In this document: positions 1-7,196 of the stretch, piece by piece
Layout: each line of letters starts with the position of its first letter
How positions within the stretch are numbered: the first letter of the stretch is position 1
Assembly (NCBI GenBank): GCA_900549475.1
Contig: UROF01000038.1
Span: 1-22,194, forward strand
Origin: an uncultured Eubacteriales bacterium
GTDB taxonomy: Bacteria > Bacillota > Clostridia > Oscillospirales > Oscillospiraceae
DNA length: 22,194 nt
Reading direction: 5' to 3'
Notes under the pieces: model-generated
The model's database searches: none
The model's input: the letters and a program-made list of their open reading frames with translations, nothing else
What the model was told of the DNA's origin: nothing
Made by a program: the position numbers and the translations under genes

Positions 1-752
1 ACAAGCCCAGTATAACGCAAATACCGAAAACAAGCGTCTGCATAGTCCCGCAAATTACTTCTTTGTGTTTCAACAAATTTTTTTAGGCTTGCATCCTTTG
101 TTTCGCGGGTTTTTGTTTTTCCAGATGCAATCCTATCTCCATATATTTCCAAAATTGCATTTGTCCATGTGTCACTGACATATCGTTTATATTCACCTTT
201 TCGTTGTTCTTTTTCCGCTCTAAACGCAAGGATTTTCCTTTTTATGACCTCATATTTTTGATAATCTGTTAGTTGAACCGCAAATATTTTTAACTCATCA
301 AAAGTCAAAAATCCAAGTTCGCGTACTAAACGCAAGATTTCGAGATATGGACGAACACAAAAAGTTCCTGCTATACTTTTATTTTCCTTATGGAATGGTG
401 ACGGCAACTGAAATTTCATTAGCTGACGCAAAAAAGCCTCTTGCGGACGTTTTCCAAATACAAAAGCTTTCCCTGCTTCTGTTAACTCTACATGAGGTTT
501 TAAGTCAACAAACCCTAATGCCTTCGGCGCTCTGTTTATTCTATTACGAGCGCTAAATGCTTTATCAGATGGCGAGCCAACTCCCTCAAAAAAACTACTT
601 TGCGCCAATTCGTCAATAAACTGTTCCTGTGTAATCTTATTCCAGGGTTTACCCTCAAACTTCTCATGAAGCAGGGCAATTTCAGGTATCATTTTAATTG
701 GTGAACGAGGAGATGTAGTAAAGAACAAAACTTTATTATTAAGTCTTGCCAT
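1..752 (-). CDS. AlwI-family type II restriction endonuclease, 3' end cut by window edge
   Basis: Reading leftwards from an ATG at 752, the frame stays open for about 250 codons to base 1, so the C-terminus lies outside the window. The protein starts MARLNNKVLFFTTSPRSPIK and continues with segments such as FSARNRINRAPKALGFVDLK and FLRQLMKFQLPSPFHKEN, which I recognise as typical of the AlwI family. Those enzymes recognise GGATC and cut a few bases away. A strong AAGGAGGG site lies 7 bases before the ATG and overlaps the stop codon of the methyltransferase gene upstream (13 bases between the genes), so the two are one operon. Making the methylase first is the usual safe order. Base composition is AT-rich, unlike the genes from lysS onward. 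The family call rests on remembered sequence pattern; the exact recognition site is inferred. Confidence 0.8.
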   Translation of the reverse strand, partial: MARLNNKVLFFTTSPRSPIKMIPEIALLHEKFEGKPWNKITQEQFIDELAQSSFFEGVGSPSDKAFSARNRINRAPKALGFVDLKPHVELTEAGKAFVFGKRPQEAFLRQLMKFQLPSPFHKENKSIAGTFCVRPYLEILRLVRELGFLTFDELKIFAVQLTDYQKYEVIKRKILAFRAEKEQRKGEYKRYVSDTWTNAILEIYGDRIASGKTKTRETKDASLKKFVETQRSNLRDYADACFRYLRYTGL

Positions 753-765
753 GCCTATTCCCTCC

Positions 766-1614
766 TTAGTAGTTTTTTACAACAATGTGCATCTTATCAT
801 TTTTGAAACGATTTCTAATATTTACAGCATAGTTTTTATAATATTCATCAAAAATAAAGTCACCGTACAATTCTTCTGTTAAAGGTGTTTTCCCGATTAT
901 CATAAGCGCACGACAGGGCAAATTTCTGAAATCAGCAGCTAACCGCCTATGTTCTGACTCATCAAAACCATTCATCATATCGATATTGCCATAATCGTTA
1001 AAAACACAATCATAAGGTGGGTCAAGAAATATAAAATCATCTTCTCTCGCCATTTCAAAAATTTTGCTATAATCAAGGCTAAATAATTCGGCTCCTTGCA
1101 AAAGGTCGCTATGCTGCTGTGTCACAAGGCGCGTATTTAGATTTGGATAACGCCCAAATGGAACATTGTATTCACCGTTGTTATTATACCGAATCATACC
1201 AGAATATGCCGTTTTGTTGATAAAGAAGTATAAAACTCCATCTAAATAGCTTCCGTCAGGATGATTAAACAATTCGCGCATATGGTAGTAAAGTTCCTCA
1301 TTTGCATTCGGCACTCGTTCTTCTGGGCTCGCTACTTTCAATTCTTTGAACTCTGCTTGATTTTTTTCGTAAATTGCTTGAATCTTATCCAACTGGCGGC
1401 GCATTAGAGGGTATTGCTCCTTAAGCTGCCTGTAAAAAGTCATAAGGCGCACATTTATATCATTGAGAATTGCATTTTCGGGTTCAAGATAGAAATAGAC
1501 AGCACCTCCACCAAAAAACGGCTCAATGTACCTGTCAAAATCATCAGGGATATATTGTAGAAAGCGTGGTATTTCACGCGATTTCCCGCCACGATATTTC
1601 AACACAGGATTCAT
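766..1614 (-). CDS. Dam-like (D12 class) DNA adenine-N6 methyltransferase
   Basis: This 282-residue protein has the D12-class (Dam family) layout: KYRGGKS at residues 6-12, the AdoMet-binding EPFFGGGAVYF at 31-41, AILNDIN just after it, and the catalytic DPPY at 198-201. Dam enzymes transfer a methyl group from S-adenosylmethionine to the adenine of GATC. Next to an AlwI-type nuclease (GGATC), this enzyme is expected to protect host GATC-containing sites; one Dam-like enzyme can cover both strands because GATC is symmetric. The gene is AT-rich, has its own promoter, and is followed 13 bases later by the endonuclease gene. All key motifs are present, so it is probably active. It is a modification-system methylase by context, not a housekeeping Dam. 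The GAGG-like ribosome site before the ATG is weaker than that of the endonuclease gene. Confidence 0.92.
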   Translation of the reverse strand: MNPVLKYRGGKSREIPRFLQYIPDDFDRYIEPFFGGGAVYFYLEPENAILNDINVRLMTFYRQLKEQYPLMRRQLDKIQAIYEKNQAEFKELKVASPEERVPNANEELYYHMRELFNHPDGSYLDGVLYFFINKTAYSGMIRYNNNGEYNVPFGRYPNLNTRLVTQQHSDLLQGAELFSLDYSKIFEMAREDDFIFLDPPYDCVFNDYGNIDMMNGFDESEHRRLAADFRNLPCRALMIIGKTPLTEELYGDFIFDEYYKNYAVNIRNRFKNDKMHIVVKNY

Positions 1615-1656
1615 CGGTTCAACCTCACTTTCGTATAAGATAATATAGGCAAGACA

Positions 1657-1685
1657 ATTATAGCAAAATCATAAAATTGCCGCAA
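1657..1685 (-). promoter_or_regulatory. Promoter of the restriction-modification operon
   Basis: On the minus strand, TTGCGG (1680-1685) and a perfect TATAAT (1657-1662) are 17 bases apart. The -10 box lies 42 bases before the methyltransferase ATG. No second promoter is evident before the endonuclease gene. Confidence 0.65.
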
Positions 1686-1734
1686 GTACAAACACAGAGA
1701 ATCCTACATGACTTTGAATATTAAGTTCAAAAAG

Positions 1735-1773
1735 CAAAAAAACGGAGTAGGCACTTAATCCTACTCCGTTTTT
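1735..1773 (-). terminator. Intrinsic terminator after lysS
   Basis: An 11-bp perfect stem (AACGGAGTAGG, 1741-1751, with its complement at 1760-1770) has an 8-base loop and is flanked by A and T runs. Read on the minus strand it ends in a run of T, suiting termination of the greA-lysS transcript before the methyltransferase operon. The plus-strand T run is also usable, so it may work both ways. Confidence 0.85.
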
Positions 1774-1790
1774 GAGCGTGTTCCCTTTGT

Positions 1791-1812
1791 TTGGTCGTAA
1801 ATTGGTCGTAAA
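1791..1812. repeat. Perfect tandem 11-bp repeat at the island/core junction
   Basis: TTGGTCGTAAA occurs twice in a row (1791-1801 and 1802-1812), within the AT-rich stretch between the lysS stop codon and the terminator. It sits where composition changes from the AT-rich restriction-modification patch to the GC-rich core. Repeats like this can be recombinase arm or core sites, but no integrase is in the window. Confidence 0.7.
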
Positions 1813-1855
1813 TCTAAGTCTTAACTCTTAAAATTCCTTGATATAGCTGGTTTTT

Positions 1856-3361
1856 TTAGTCCAGGGGTTTCATCGTCGGGAACAGGATCACGTCCCGGAT
1901 GGAGTCACTGTTGGTCAGCAGCATGACGCAGCGGTCGATGCCGATGCCAAGACCGCCCGTGGGAGGCAGACCGTACTCCAGAGCCGTGAGGAAGTCCTCG
2001 TCCATCATGCCGGCCTCGTCGTCGCCCTTGGCCCGGGCCTCCACTTCCTTCTGGAAGCGCTGGCGCTGGTCAATGGGGTCGTTGAGCTCGGAGAAAGCGT
2101 TGCCCATCTCACTGCGGCAGACAAAGAGCTCGAACCGCTCGGTGAGCCGGGGGTCCTTGGGGCTGCGCTTGGCCAGGGGGGAGACATCCACCGGGTGCAT
2201 GGTGATGAAGGTGGGCTGTACCAGCTTCTCCTCCACCTTCTGGTCAAAGCACTCATAGAGGGCATGTCCCCAGGTGGGCTCCACGCCGTCCATATCCACG
2301 CCCACGGACTTGGCCGCCGCCACCGCCTCCGCATCGGAGTCAATGGCCATGAAGTCTACACCCAGGTACTGCTTGACCGCCTCGGCCATGGACAGCCGGG
2401 GCCAGCCGGGAGTCAGGTCAACATTCTCGCCCTGCCACTGGAGCTGATAGCTGCCGCAGATATCCCGGGCCGCTCCGCTGAGGAGCTCCTCAAAGAGGTC
2501 CATCATATCGTTGAAATCGGCGTAAGCCTGATAGAGCTCCACCGTGGTGAATTCCGGGTTGTGGCGGGTATCCATGCCCTCGTTGCGGAAAATGCGGCCC
2601 ACCTCGTAGACACGCTCCATACCGCCTACGATCAGGCGCTTGAGGGGCAGCTCCGTGGCGATACGCATGTACATGTCGATATCCAGGGTGTTGTGGTGGG
2701 TGATGAAGGGCCGTGCGGTGGCACCGCCGGAGATGGTGTTAAGCACCGGCGTCTCCACCTCCATGAAGCCCCGGTTGTCCAGGAAGCTGCGCAGGTACTT
2801 GATGAAGGCGCTGCGGACCTCGAAATTCTTCCGGACCTCGGGATTCATGATCAGGTCCACATACCGCTGGCGATAGCGGGTCTCCTTGTCGGTGAGGCCG
2901 TGGAACTTCTCCGGCAGAGGCAGCAGGGACTTGCTCAGGAGGGTGATCTCCTTGGCCCGGACGCTCATCTCACCCCGCTGGGTGCGGAACACTTCGCCGT
3001 GTACGCCCACGATATCGCCGATATCGTACTTCTTGAAGCGGTCATAGTCCTCGGCGTCCATCTCATCCTTCCGGGCGTAGAGCTGGATACGGCCGCTCTT
3101 ATCCTGCAGGTCGCAGAAGCTCACCTTGCCCATGCCGCGCTTGCTCATCAGACGGCCTGCCACGGTGACGGTCTGGCCCTCCAGGGCATCAAAGTTGTCC
3201 TTGATCTCCTGGGCGTGGTGGCTCACCACAAACTTGGTCTGCTGGAAGGGATCGCGCCCCTCCTCCTGAAGGGTCCGCAGCTTTTCCCGGCGGACCTTAA
3301 GGATCTCAGAGAGGTCCTGCTGGACCTCCTGGTTATTGACATTGCTGGTCTGTTCAGCCAT
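1856..3361 (-). CDS. lysS: Lysyl-tRNA synthetase, class II
   Basis: LysS joins lysine to tRNA-Lys using ATP in the cytoplasm. The 501-residue length is normal for the bacterial class II enzyme. An N-terminal OB-fold anticodon-binding domain (about residues 60-165, including VAGRLMSKRGMGKVSF) precedes the class II catalytic core. The core has motif 2 (FRNEGMDTRHNPEFTTVELY) and motif 3 near the C-terminus (GLGIGIDRCVMLLTNS, followed by RDVILFP). The ATG at 3361 is preceded by GGAGGA at good spacing. The gene follows greA by 30 bases with no promoter or terminator between them, so the two are co-transcribed, a pairing also seen in other Firmicutes. No T-box leader is visible. The region just past its stop codon is AT-rich and looks like an insertion junction. 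Confidence 0.98.
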   Translation of the reverse strand: MAEQTSNVNNQEVQQDLSEILKVRREKLRTLQEEGRDPFQQTKFVVSHHAQEIKDNFDALEGQTVTVAGRLMSKRGMGKVSFCDLQDKSGRIQLYARKDEMDAEDYDRFKKYDIGDIVGVHGEVFRTQRGEMSVRAKEITLLSKSLLPLPEKFHGLTDKETRYRQRYVDLIMNPEVRKNFEVRSAFIKYLRSFLDNRGFMEVETPVLNTISGGATARPFITHHNTLDIDMYMRIATELPLKRLIVGGMERVYEVGRIFRNEGMDTRHNPEFTTVELYQAYADFNDMMDLFEELLSGAARDICGSYQLQWQGENVDLTPGWPRLSMAEAVKQYLGVDFMAIDSDAEAVAAAKSVGVDMDGVEPTWGHALYECFDQKVEEKLVQPTFITMHPVDVSPLAKRSPKDPRLTERFELFVCRSEMGNAFSELNDPIDQRQRFQKEVEARAKGDDEAGMMDEDFLTALEYGLPPTGGLGIGIDRCVMLLTNSDSIRDVILFPTMKPLD

Positions 3362-3391
3362 TGCTTTTCCTCCTCATTGGTACAGCGCCGC

Positions 3392-3865
3392 TCAGCGCTC
3401 GATCTTGTCTACGGAATACCGGATCTCACCGGCGGGGGCATTGACGGTGACCACCTGGCCCTCCTTGGCGCCCATCAGGGCCTTGCCGAAGGGGGAATCC
3501 TCGCTGATGATACCGTGCATGGCGTCAGCCTCCTGGCTGCCCACGATCTTGAAGACCCGGCTCTGACCGCCGGACACAGCGGTGACCGTCACCGTAGAAC
3601 CGATGGTCACCTGGCCCACAGGCATATCGTCCTCCTCAATGATGAGGGCATGGGTCAGAATATTCTCCAGCTCGCCGATCCGGGAATAGAGCTTGCCCTG
3701 CTCGTTTTTGGCCTCGTCGTACTCGCTGTTCTCACTGAGATCGCCAAAGCCCCGGGCCACCTTGATCTGCTCGGCCACCTCGTCGCTGCGGGTGGTCTTG
3801 AGGTAATTAAGTTCCTTCTGCAGCTCGTCAAACCGGGCCTGACTCATCTTGAACTCTTTTTTCAT
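3392..3865 (-). CDS. greA: Transcription elongation factor GreA
   Basis: GreA rescues backtracked RNA polymerase by stimulating cleavage of the transcript 3' end through the secondary channel. The 157-residue protein has the N-terminal antiparallel coiled coil with the acidic tip segment GDLSENSEYDEAKNEQ. The C-terminal FKBP-like domain contains SEDSPFGKALMGAKEG and ends IRYSVDKIER. The frame extends 18 codons further upstream. I chose the ATG at 3865 (MKKEFKMSQ) because AAGGAC lies 8 bases before it and the length then matches the family. It is the first gene of a greA-lysS operon under a consensus promoter about 100 bases upstream. Confidence 0.96.
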   Translation of the reverse strand: MKKEFKMSQARFDELQKELNYLKTTRSDEVAEQIKVARGFGDLSENSEYDEAKNEQGKLYSRIGELENILTHALIIEEDDMPVGQVTIGSTVTVTAVSGGQSRVFKIVGSQEADAMHGIISEDSPFGKALMGAKEGQVVTVNAPAGEIRYSVDKIER

Positions 3866-3966
3866 TGCCGTTTGTCCTTTCGATCTTATCAGTATTGTGG
3901 ATATGGGGCCGCTCAGCAACAGGCATACAGCTCCACTATACTTATTCTATATTAATTGTGTTTTGC

Positions 3967-3995
3967 ATTATATAAGCAATTTCCCATTCTGTCAA
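3967..3995 (-). promoter_or_regulatory. Consensus promoter for greA-lysS
   Basis: On the minus strand TTGACA (3990-3995) and TATAAT (3967-3972) are 17 bases apart, a perfect sigma-A-type consensus. The TGA stop codon of the upstream unrecognised gene (3992-3994) lies inside the -35 box. The leader to greA is about 100 bases. Confidence 0.9.
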
Positions 3996-4729
3996 CAAGG
4001 AATTTCCGCAAGAAGGGTCTCCAAGGTCACCGCTCCCTGGGCAAACAGCGCTGCCGCCAGCTGTTCTGTATCACAGTTGGTCTCCGCCTGGTCCGCCAGC
4101 GCAGCAGGCAAGACCAGGGGAAGCCGCCCTCTTCCCCCTTCACCGCCGGGATAAAGCGTATACAGGATGGGGTTCTTCCCTGACAGGTCCTTTCTGGGGG
4201 AAAACAGCAGCAGTGCATCCGAACGCTCCAGCTGATCCGGCGACGGCCGCAGCAGAAGGGAGATGCCGTACTCCCGACGCAGCTCCCGGGCCAGCTCCTC
4301 CCCACCCGGCACACTCAGCAGCACATACCGGAAGCTCAGCGCCAGTGCCTTTGCTGTATCCCACAGCTCCCGGGTCATCCGTTCCCCTGAGATGCCCACC
4401 ACTGCCTCCGTAGGGGCCAGTCCCAGCTGCTCCAGCCGCCGCCGGGTCAGGGGTGCCGCCAGGACCTGCCGCAGCGGAGCCGTCTCCACAGGAGCTACTC
4501 CCTGCCGGATGAACAGGGCGGTATAGGGAAAATCCACCGGGAATATGGCCCAGCGCACGCCAGCTTCCCACATCCGCAGGGCAGCCCTTCTGGCACGGGC
4601 CAGCGCCAGCGGCCTGCCGGGATGCGCCGTCTCTCTCATGGCCAGTGCCAAAAATCGGCCTCCGCCCAGTTTCTTCTCCGTCAGTACAGGCCGCCTAGGG
4701 CCTTCCCCGTACGTGATATATCCCAGCAT
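3992..4729 (-). CDS. Unrecognised conserved-looking protein, possible Rossmann-like fold
   Basis: I do not recognise this protein of about 245 residues. It has no signal peptide and no clear membrane segment, and is rich in Arg, Ala and Leu. The middle alternates hydrophobic strands with helices (for example AVVGISGERMTRELWDTAKA, then FRYVLLSVPGGEELARELRR, then SDALLLFSPRK), suggesting an alpha/beta nucleotide- or cofactor-binding fold; this is inference only. A short EKKLGGGRFLALAMRE segment lies near the N-terminus. An ATG at 4738 directly abuts the GGGAGG site, so I prefer the ATG at 4729 (MLGYITYGEG), with 9 bases of spacing. GC content and codon use match the core genes. It is divergent from glsA and ends inside the greA promoter, so the greA promoter is embedded in its 3' end. 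Confidence 0.75.
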   Translation of the reverse strand: MLGYITYGEGPRRPVLTEKKLGGGRFLALAMRETAHPGRPLALARARRAALRMWEAGVRWAIFPVDFPYTALFIRQGVAPVETAPLRQVLAAPLTRRRLEQLGLAPTEAVVGISGERMTRELWDTAKALALSFRYVLLSVPGGEELARELRREYGISLLLRPSPDQLERSDALLLFSPRKDLSGKNPILYTLYPGGEGGRGRLPLVLPAALADQAETNCDTEQLAAALFAQGAVTLETLLAEIPC

Positions 4730-4851
4730 GGCTGTCATCCTCCCCGCTCCCAGTGGTATGGCATACGTTCTTTCGCTCCATGGTATGCGCCTGGCCTCAG
4801 ATTATCCCTCCCACAGGCGATTCCCTGTCTCTCCGACAAAATTCTTTTCTC

Positions 4852-4880
4852 TTGACATCTGCCTGGCAGACTGATATGGT
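4852..4880 (+). promoter_or_regulatory. glsA promoter with palindromic spacer
   Basis: TTGACA (4852-4857) and TATGGT (4875-4880) are 17 bases apart on the plus strand. The -10 box ends 38 bases before the glsA ATG. The spacer contains a perfect palindrome with a one-base centre, TCTGCC-T-GGCAGA (4858-4870), starting directly after the -35 box. Its position is that of a repressor operator. Confidence 0.8.
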
Positions 4881-4918
4881 AACTTTGTCCACCTCTCGAG
4901 AACAAAGGAGGTTTCCTT

Positions 4919-5836
4919 ATGGGCTTTTCTTTGGAGGCTGCCCTGTCTGCGTGCCGGAAATATACCGCCTGCGGAAAGGTAGCCAGCTACATCCCGGAGC
5001 TGCAAAAAAGCGACCCCCGGCACCTGGGCATCTGCCTTTTGTCCTGTTCCGGCGAATTCCAGCAGGAAGGAGACTGGAACGTGCCCTTTACCATCCAGAG
5101 CGTTGTCAAGCCGATCCTCCTTCTCCAGGCCCTTCTGGACAACGGCATAGATGCCGTCAGGGCCCACGTGGGGGTAGAGGCCACCGGCAAGCCTTTCGAC
5201 GCCATCAACTACACCGACCAGGTACTGGACAGCCAACACCTCAACCCCATGGTGAACATGGGGGCCATTGCCGTATGTTCCCTGATCCATGGCCGCACCT
5301 ATCAGGAACGGTTCCAGCGGCTGCTGGATCTTACCCGGCTTCTGGCAGATGGTTCTCCCGTCCAGGTCAATGAGGCCGTTTACCTCTCGGAAAAAGCTCA
5401 CGGTACCAAAAACCGGGCTCTGGCCTATCTGCTCAAAACCTACGGTATCCTCCAGGACGATGTGGAGGAAGTATTGGACTGCTACTTCCGCGCCTGCGCC
5501 ATCGCCACCGACTGCGTGGGTCTGGCCCGCATCGGCGCTGTTCTGGCCAACCAGGGCCGCCGTCCCGGCACACAGGAAGTTCTCATTCCTGTGGAATACA
5601 CCCGATTCGTCAACGCCATCCTTATGACCTGCGGGATGTACGACGGTTCCGGCGACTTTGCGGTGCGGGTCGGAGTCCCGGCCAAAAGTGGTGTAGGCGG
5701 TGGGATCATGGCGGTGGCACCCTCCCGGATGGGCATCGGGATCTTCTCCCCGGCCCTGGATGAGAAGGGCAACAGTCTGGCCGGTATCAAGCTGTTGGAA
5801 CAGCTCAGTACCGCTATGGGATTGAGTATTTTCTAA
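4919..5836 (+). CDS. glsA: Glutaminase (serine-dependent beta-lactamase fold)
   Basis: The enzyme hydrolyses L-glutamine to glutamate and ammonia in the cytoplasm. The 305-residue length is typical of the stand-alone bacterial GlsA/YbaS family, with no ankyrin or STAS extension. Visible family motifs are the nucleophile S-x-x-K in IQSVVKPILL (Ser61, Lys64), NPMVNMGAIA (about 109-118), the SEKAHGTKNRALAYLL region, and the C-terminal YDGSGDFAVRVGVPAKSGVG followed by a GGG-type loop. The usual alanine in N-A-G-A-I is replaced by Met. AAAGGAGG lies just upstream of the ATG. It is the only plus-strand gene in the window, has its own promoter and terminator, and so is monocistronic. Ammonia supply or acid resistance are known family roles; which applies here cannot be told. 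Confidence 0.95.
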   Translation: MGFSLEAALSACRKYTACGKVASYIPELQKSDPRHLGICLLSCSGEFQQEGDWNVPFTIQSVVKPILLLQALLDNGIDAVRAHVGVEATGKPFDAINYTDQVLDSQHLNPMVNMGAIAVCSLIHGRTYQERFQRLLDLTRLLADGSPVQVNEAVYLSEKAHGTKNRALAYLLKTYGILQDDVEEVLDCYFRACAIATDCVGLARIGAVLANQGRRPGTQEVLIPVEYTRFVNAILMTCGMYDGSGDFAVRVGVPAKSGVGGGIMAVAPSRMGIGIFSPALDEKGNSLAGIKLLEQLSTAMGLSIF

Positions 5837-5865
5837 TAACCGCCCGCCCTATCCATAAAGAAAAT

Positions 5866-5900
5866 AAAACCAGCATGGCAAATTGCCATGCTGGTTTTTT
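5866..5900 (+). terminator. Bidirectional terminator between glsA and the M23 gene
   Basis: A perfect 13-bp stem (AACCAGCATGGCA at 5868-5880 with its complement at 5884-5896) has a 3-base loop and is followed by a run of six T. The opposite strand is also T-rich after the stem. It lies between the two convergent genes and serves both. Confidence 0.92.
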
Positions 5901-5921
5901 GTTTCTATTACGGAGCACCTT

Positions 5922-7133
5922 TTACCAGGCCTGTACATAGCCGGGAAGGTAGTTGAGGGGATTGACACGGCTTCCATTCTCCGTGATCTCATAGTGAAGA
6001 TGGGGGCCGGAGGACACGCCGGTAGAGCCGGTGATCCCGATCACATCCCCCTGGGCCACCGAATCGCCTTCAGAAACGGAGCGACTGCTCATATGGGCAT
6101 ACAGGGTAGTATTGCCCTTGCCGTGGCTGATGACCACATAGTTGCCGTAAGAGCTGCTGTAGGCGGAGGTGATGACGATGCCTGCCTTGGTAGCCAGAAC
6201 ATTGGTGGAGTACCCTACACCGCCGATATCCACGCCCTTATGGTTGGTAGAAGCACCGGGGATTCCCGTGTTTCTGGGGCCATAGGGGGAGGTGATCCGG
6301 CGGCTGGTGGTCACAGGCCAGATATAGCCGCCTGCAGTGGCGTTCCAGCCCATTTCCGCGGCCAGCTGATTGGTCTTCTCCACGATCTCTTTCTGGATCG
6401 CTTCCTCTTCCTCTTCCACCTGCGCCAACTGCTCAGAGTACTCCGCTACGTTGCTCTCCAACTGCGCTACCAGAGCATTGGCCTCCTCACGCTGGGCATC
6501 CAAATCTTCTTTTTTCGCTACCAAAGTAGCCTTGGCGGCTTCCGCTTCATCCTTGAGCTGCTGCTGATAGGCCTGCTTAGCCTCGATCTCTGCCCGGATC
6601 TCCCGCAGGCTGTCCAGAACTCCCTGGTCGTAGTCCATGACCTCCTGGATATCCGCCAGGCGGCTGAGAAGGTCGGAGAAGTCCTCAGCGTTGAACAACA
6701 CCGCCCAATAGGAGGCGTTGCCGTTTTCTTCCATTACCCGGGTACGCTTGCAGAAGAGCTCGTAGCGCTCTTCCTCCTCCTTCTTGTTCTCCTCCAGCTC
6801 CAAAGCGGTCTGGGACAGGAGGGCCTCATACCCAGCGATCTGCTGCTCTGTATTGCTGATCTCCTGTTCCGTCACTGCAATCTGCTGATCCAGCAGCTCG
6901 CGGCGCTCCAGGACGTTGGCTTTCTCATTCCGCAGAGAGGCCAGCTGTGATTTGATGTCGCTCTTCTGGTCCGCCAGGTCCTCTGCATTGTCCTTCAGAT
7001 TGTCGATATCACTCTGGGTAACTGCTTCCGCCGTTTCCGTCAGCGGAGCAGTATCGGTACCCACCAGGGCAAACAACACTGCCAGCACCAACAGCAGGCG
7101 GCCAGCCCGCATACAAAATTGTTTTTTGCTCAT
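5922..7133 (-). CDS. Secreted coiled-coil M23 (LytM-type) peptidoglycan endopeptidase, FtsEX partner
   Basis: A 403-residue exported murein hydrolase or hydrolase activator. It starts with a basic, then hydrophobic signal peptide (MSKKQFCMRAGRLLLVLAVL) with a plausible cleavage after AEA. A long Glu/Gln/Lys-rich coiled coil follows (about residues 40-275), then an M23 domain at the C-terminus. The zinc-site residues are all present: NHKGVDIG, LYAHMS and GPHLHYEI, so it should be catalytic, unlike the degenerate EnvC. The layout resembles EnvC and other FtsEX-controlled hydrolases such as CwlO and PcsB, although those two carry different catalytic domains. It directly follows ftsX (about 60 bases), so it is almost certainly the protein FtsEX regulates. 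The ATG at 7133 is chosen because AAGGAG lies 7-8 bases upstream; an ATG at 7139 is too close to it. Confidence 0.93.
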   Translation of the reverse strand: MSKKQFCMRAGRLLLVLAVLFALVGTDTAPLTETAEAVTQSDIDNLKDNAEDLADQKSDIKSQLASLRNEKANVLERRELLDQQIAVTEQEISNTEQQIAGYEALLSQTALELEENKKEEEERYELFCKRTRVMEENGNASYWAVLFNAEDFSDLLSRLADIQEVMDYDQGVLDSLREIRAEIEAKQAYQQQLKDEAEAAKATLVAKKEDLDAQREEANALVAQLESNVAEYSEQLAQVEEEEEAIQKEIVEKTNQLAAEMGWNATAGGYIWPVTTSRRITSPYGPRNTGIPGASTNHKGVDIGGVGYSTNVLATKAGIVITSAYSSSYGNYVVISHGKGNTTLYAHMSSRSVSEGDSVAQGDVIGITGSTGVSSGPHLHYEITENGSRVNPLNYLPGYVQAW

Positions 7134-7196
7134 GAACATGCTCCTTTTCCGTCCAGACCAACTATTGCCGCCACTCCCTCCTGCAGGCCACACACA

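Noticed and set aside
347..556. A 69-codon plus-strand frame in the AT-rich left end
   Set aside because: It lies opposite the AlwI-type endonuclease frame, which has family resemblance and a strong ribosome site.
2195..3955. A 586-codon plus-strand open frame opposite lysS and greA
   Set aside because: Antisense shadow of two certain genes; repetitive His/Leu/Gly composition and no recognisable domain.
4745..4800. GCATAC/GTATGC inverted repeat upstream of the unrecognised gene as an operator
   Set aside because: The arms are only six bases with a long spacer, and I cannot place a promoter there.
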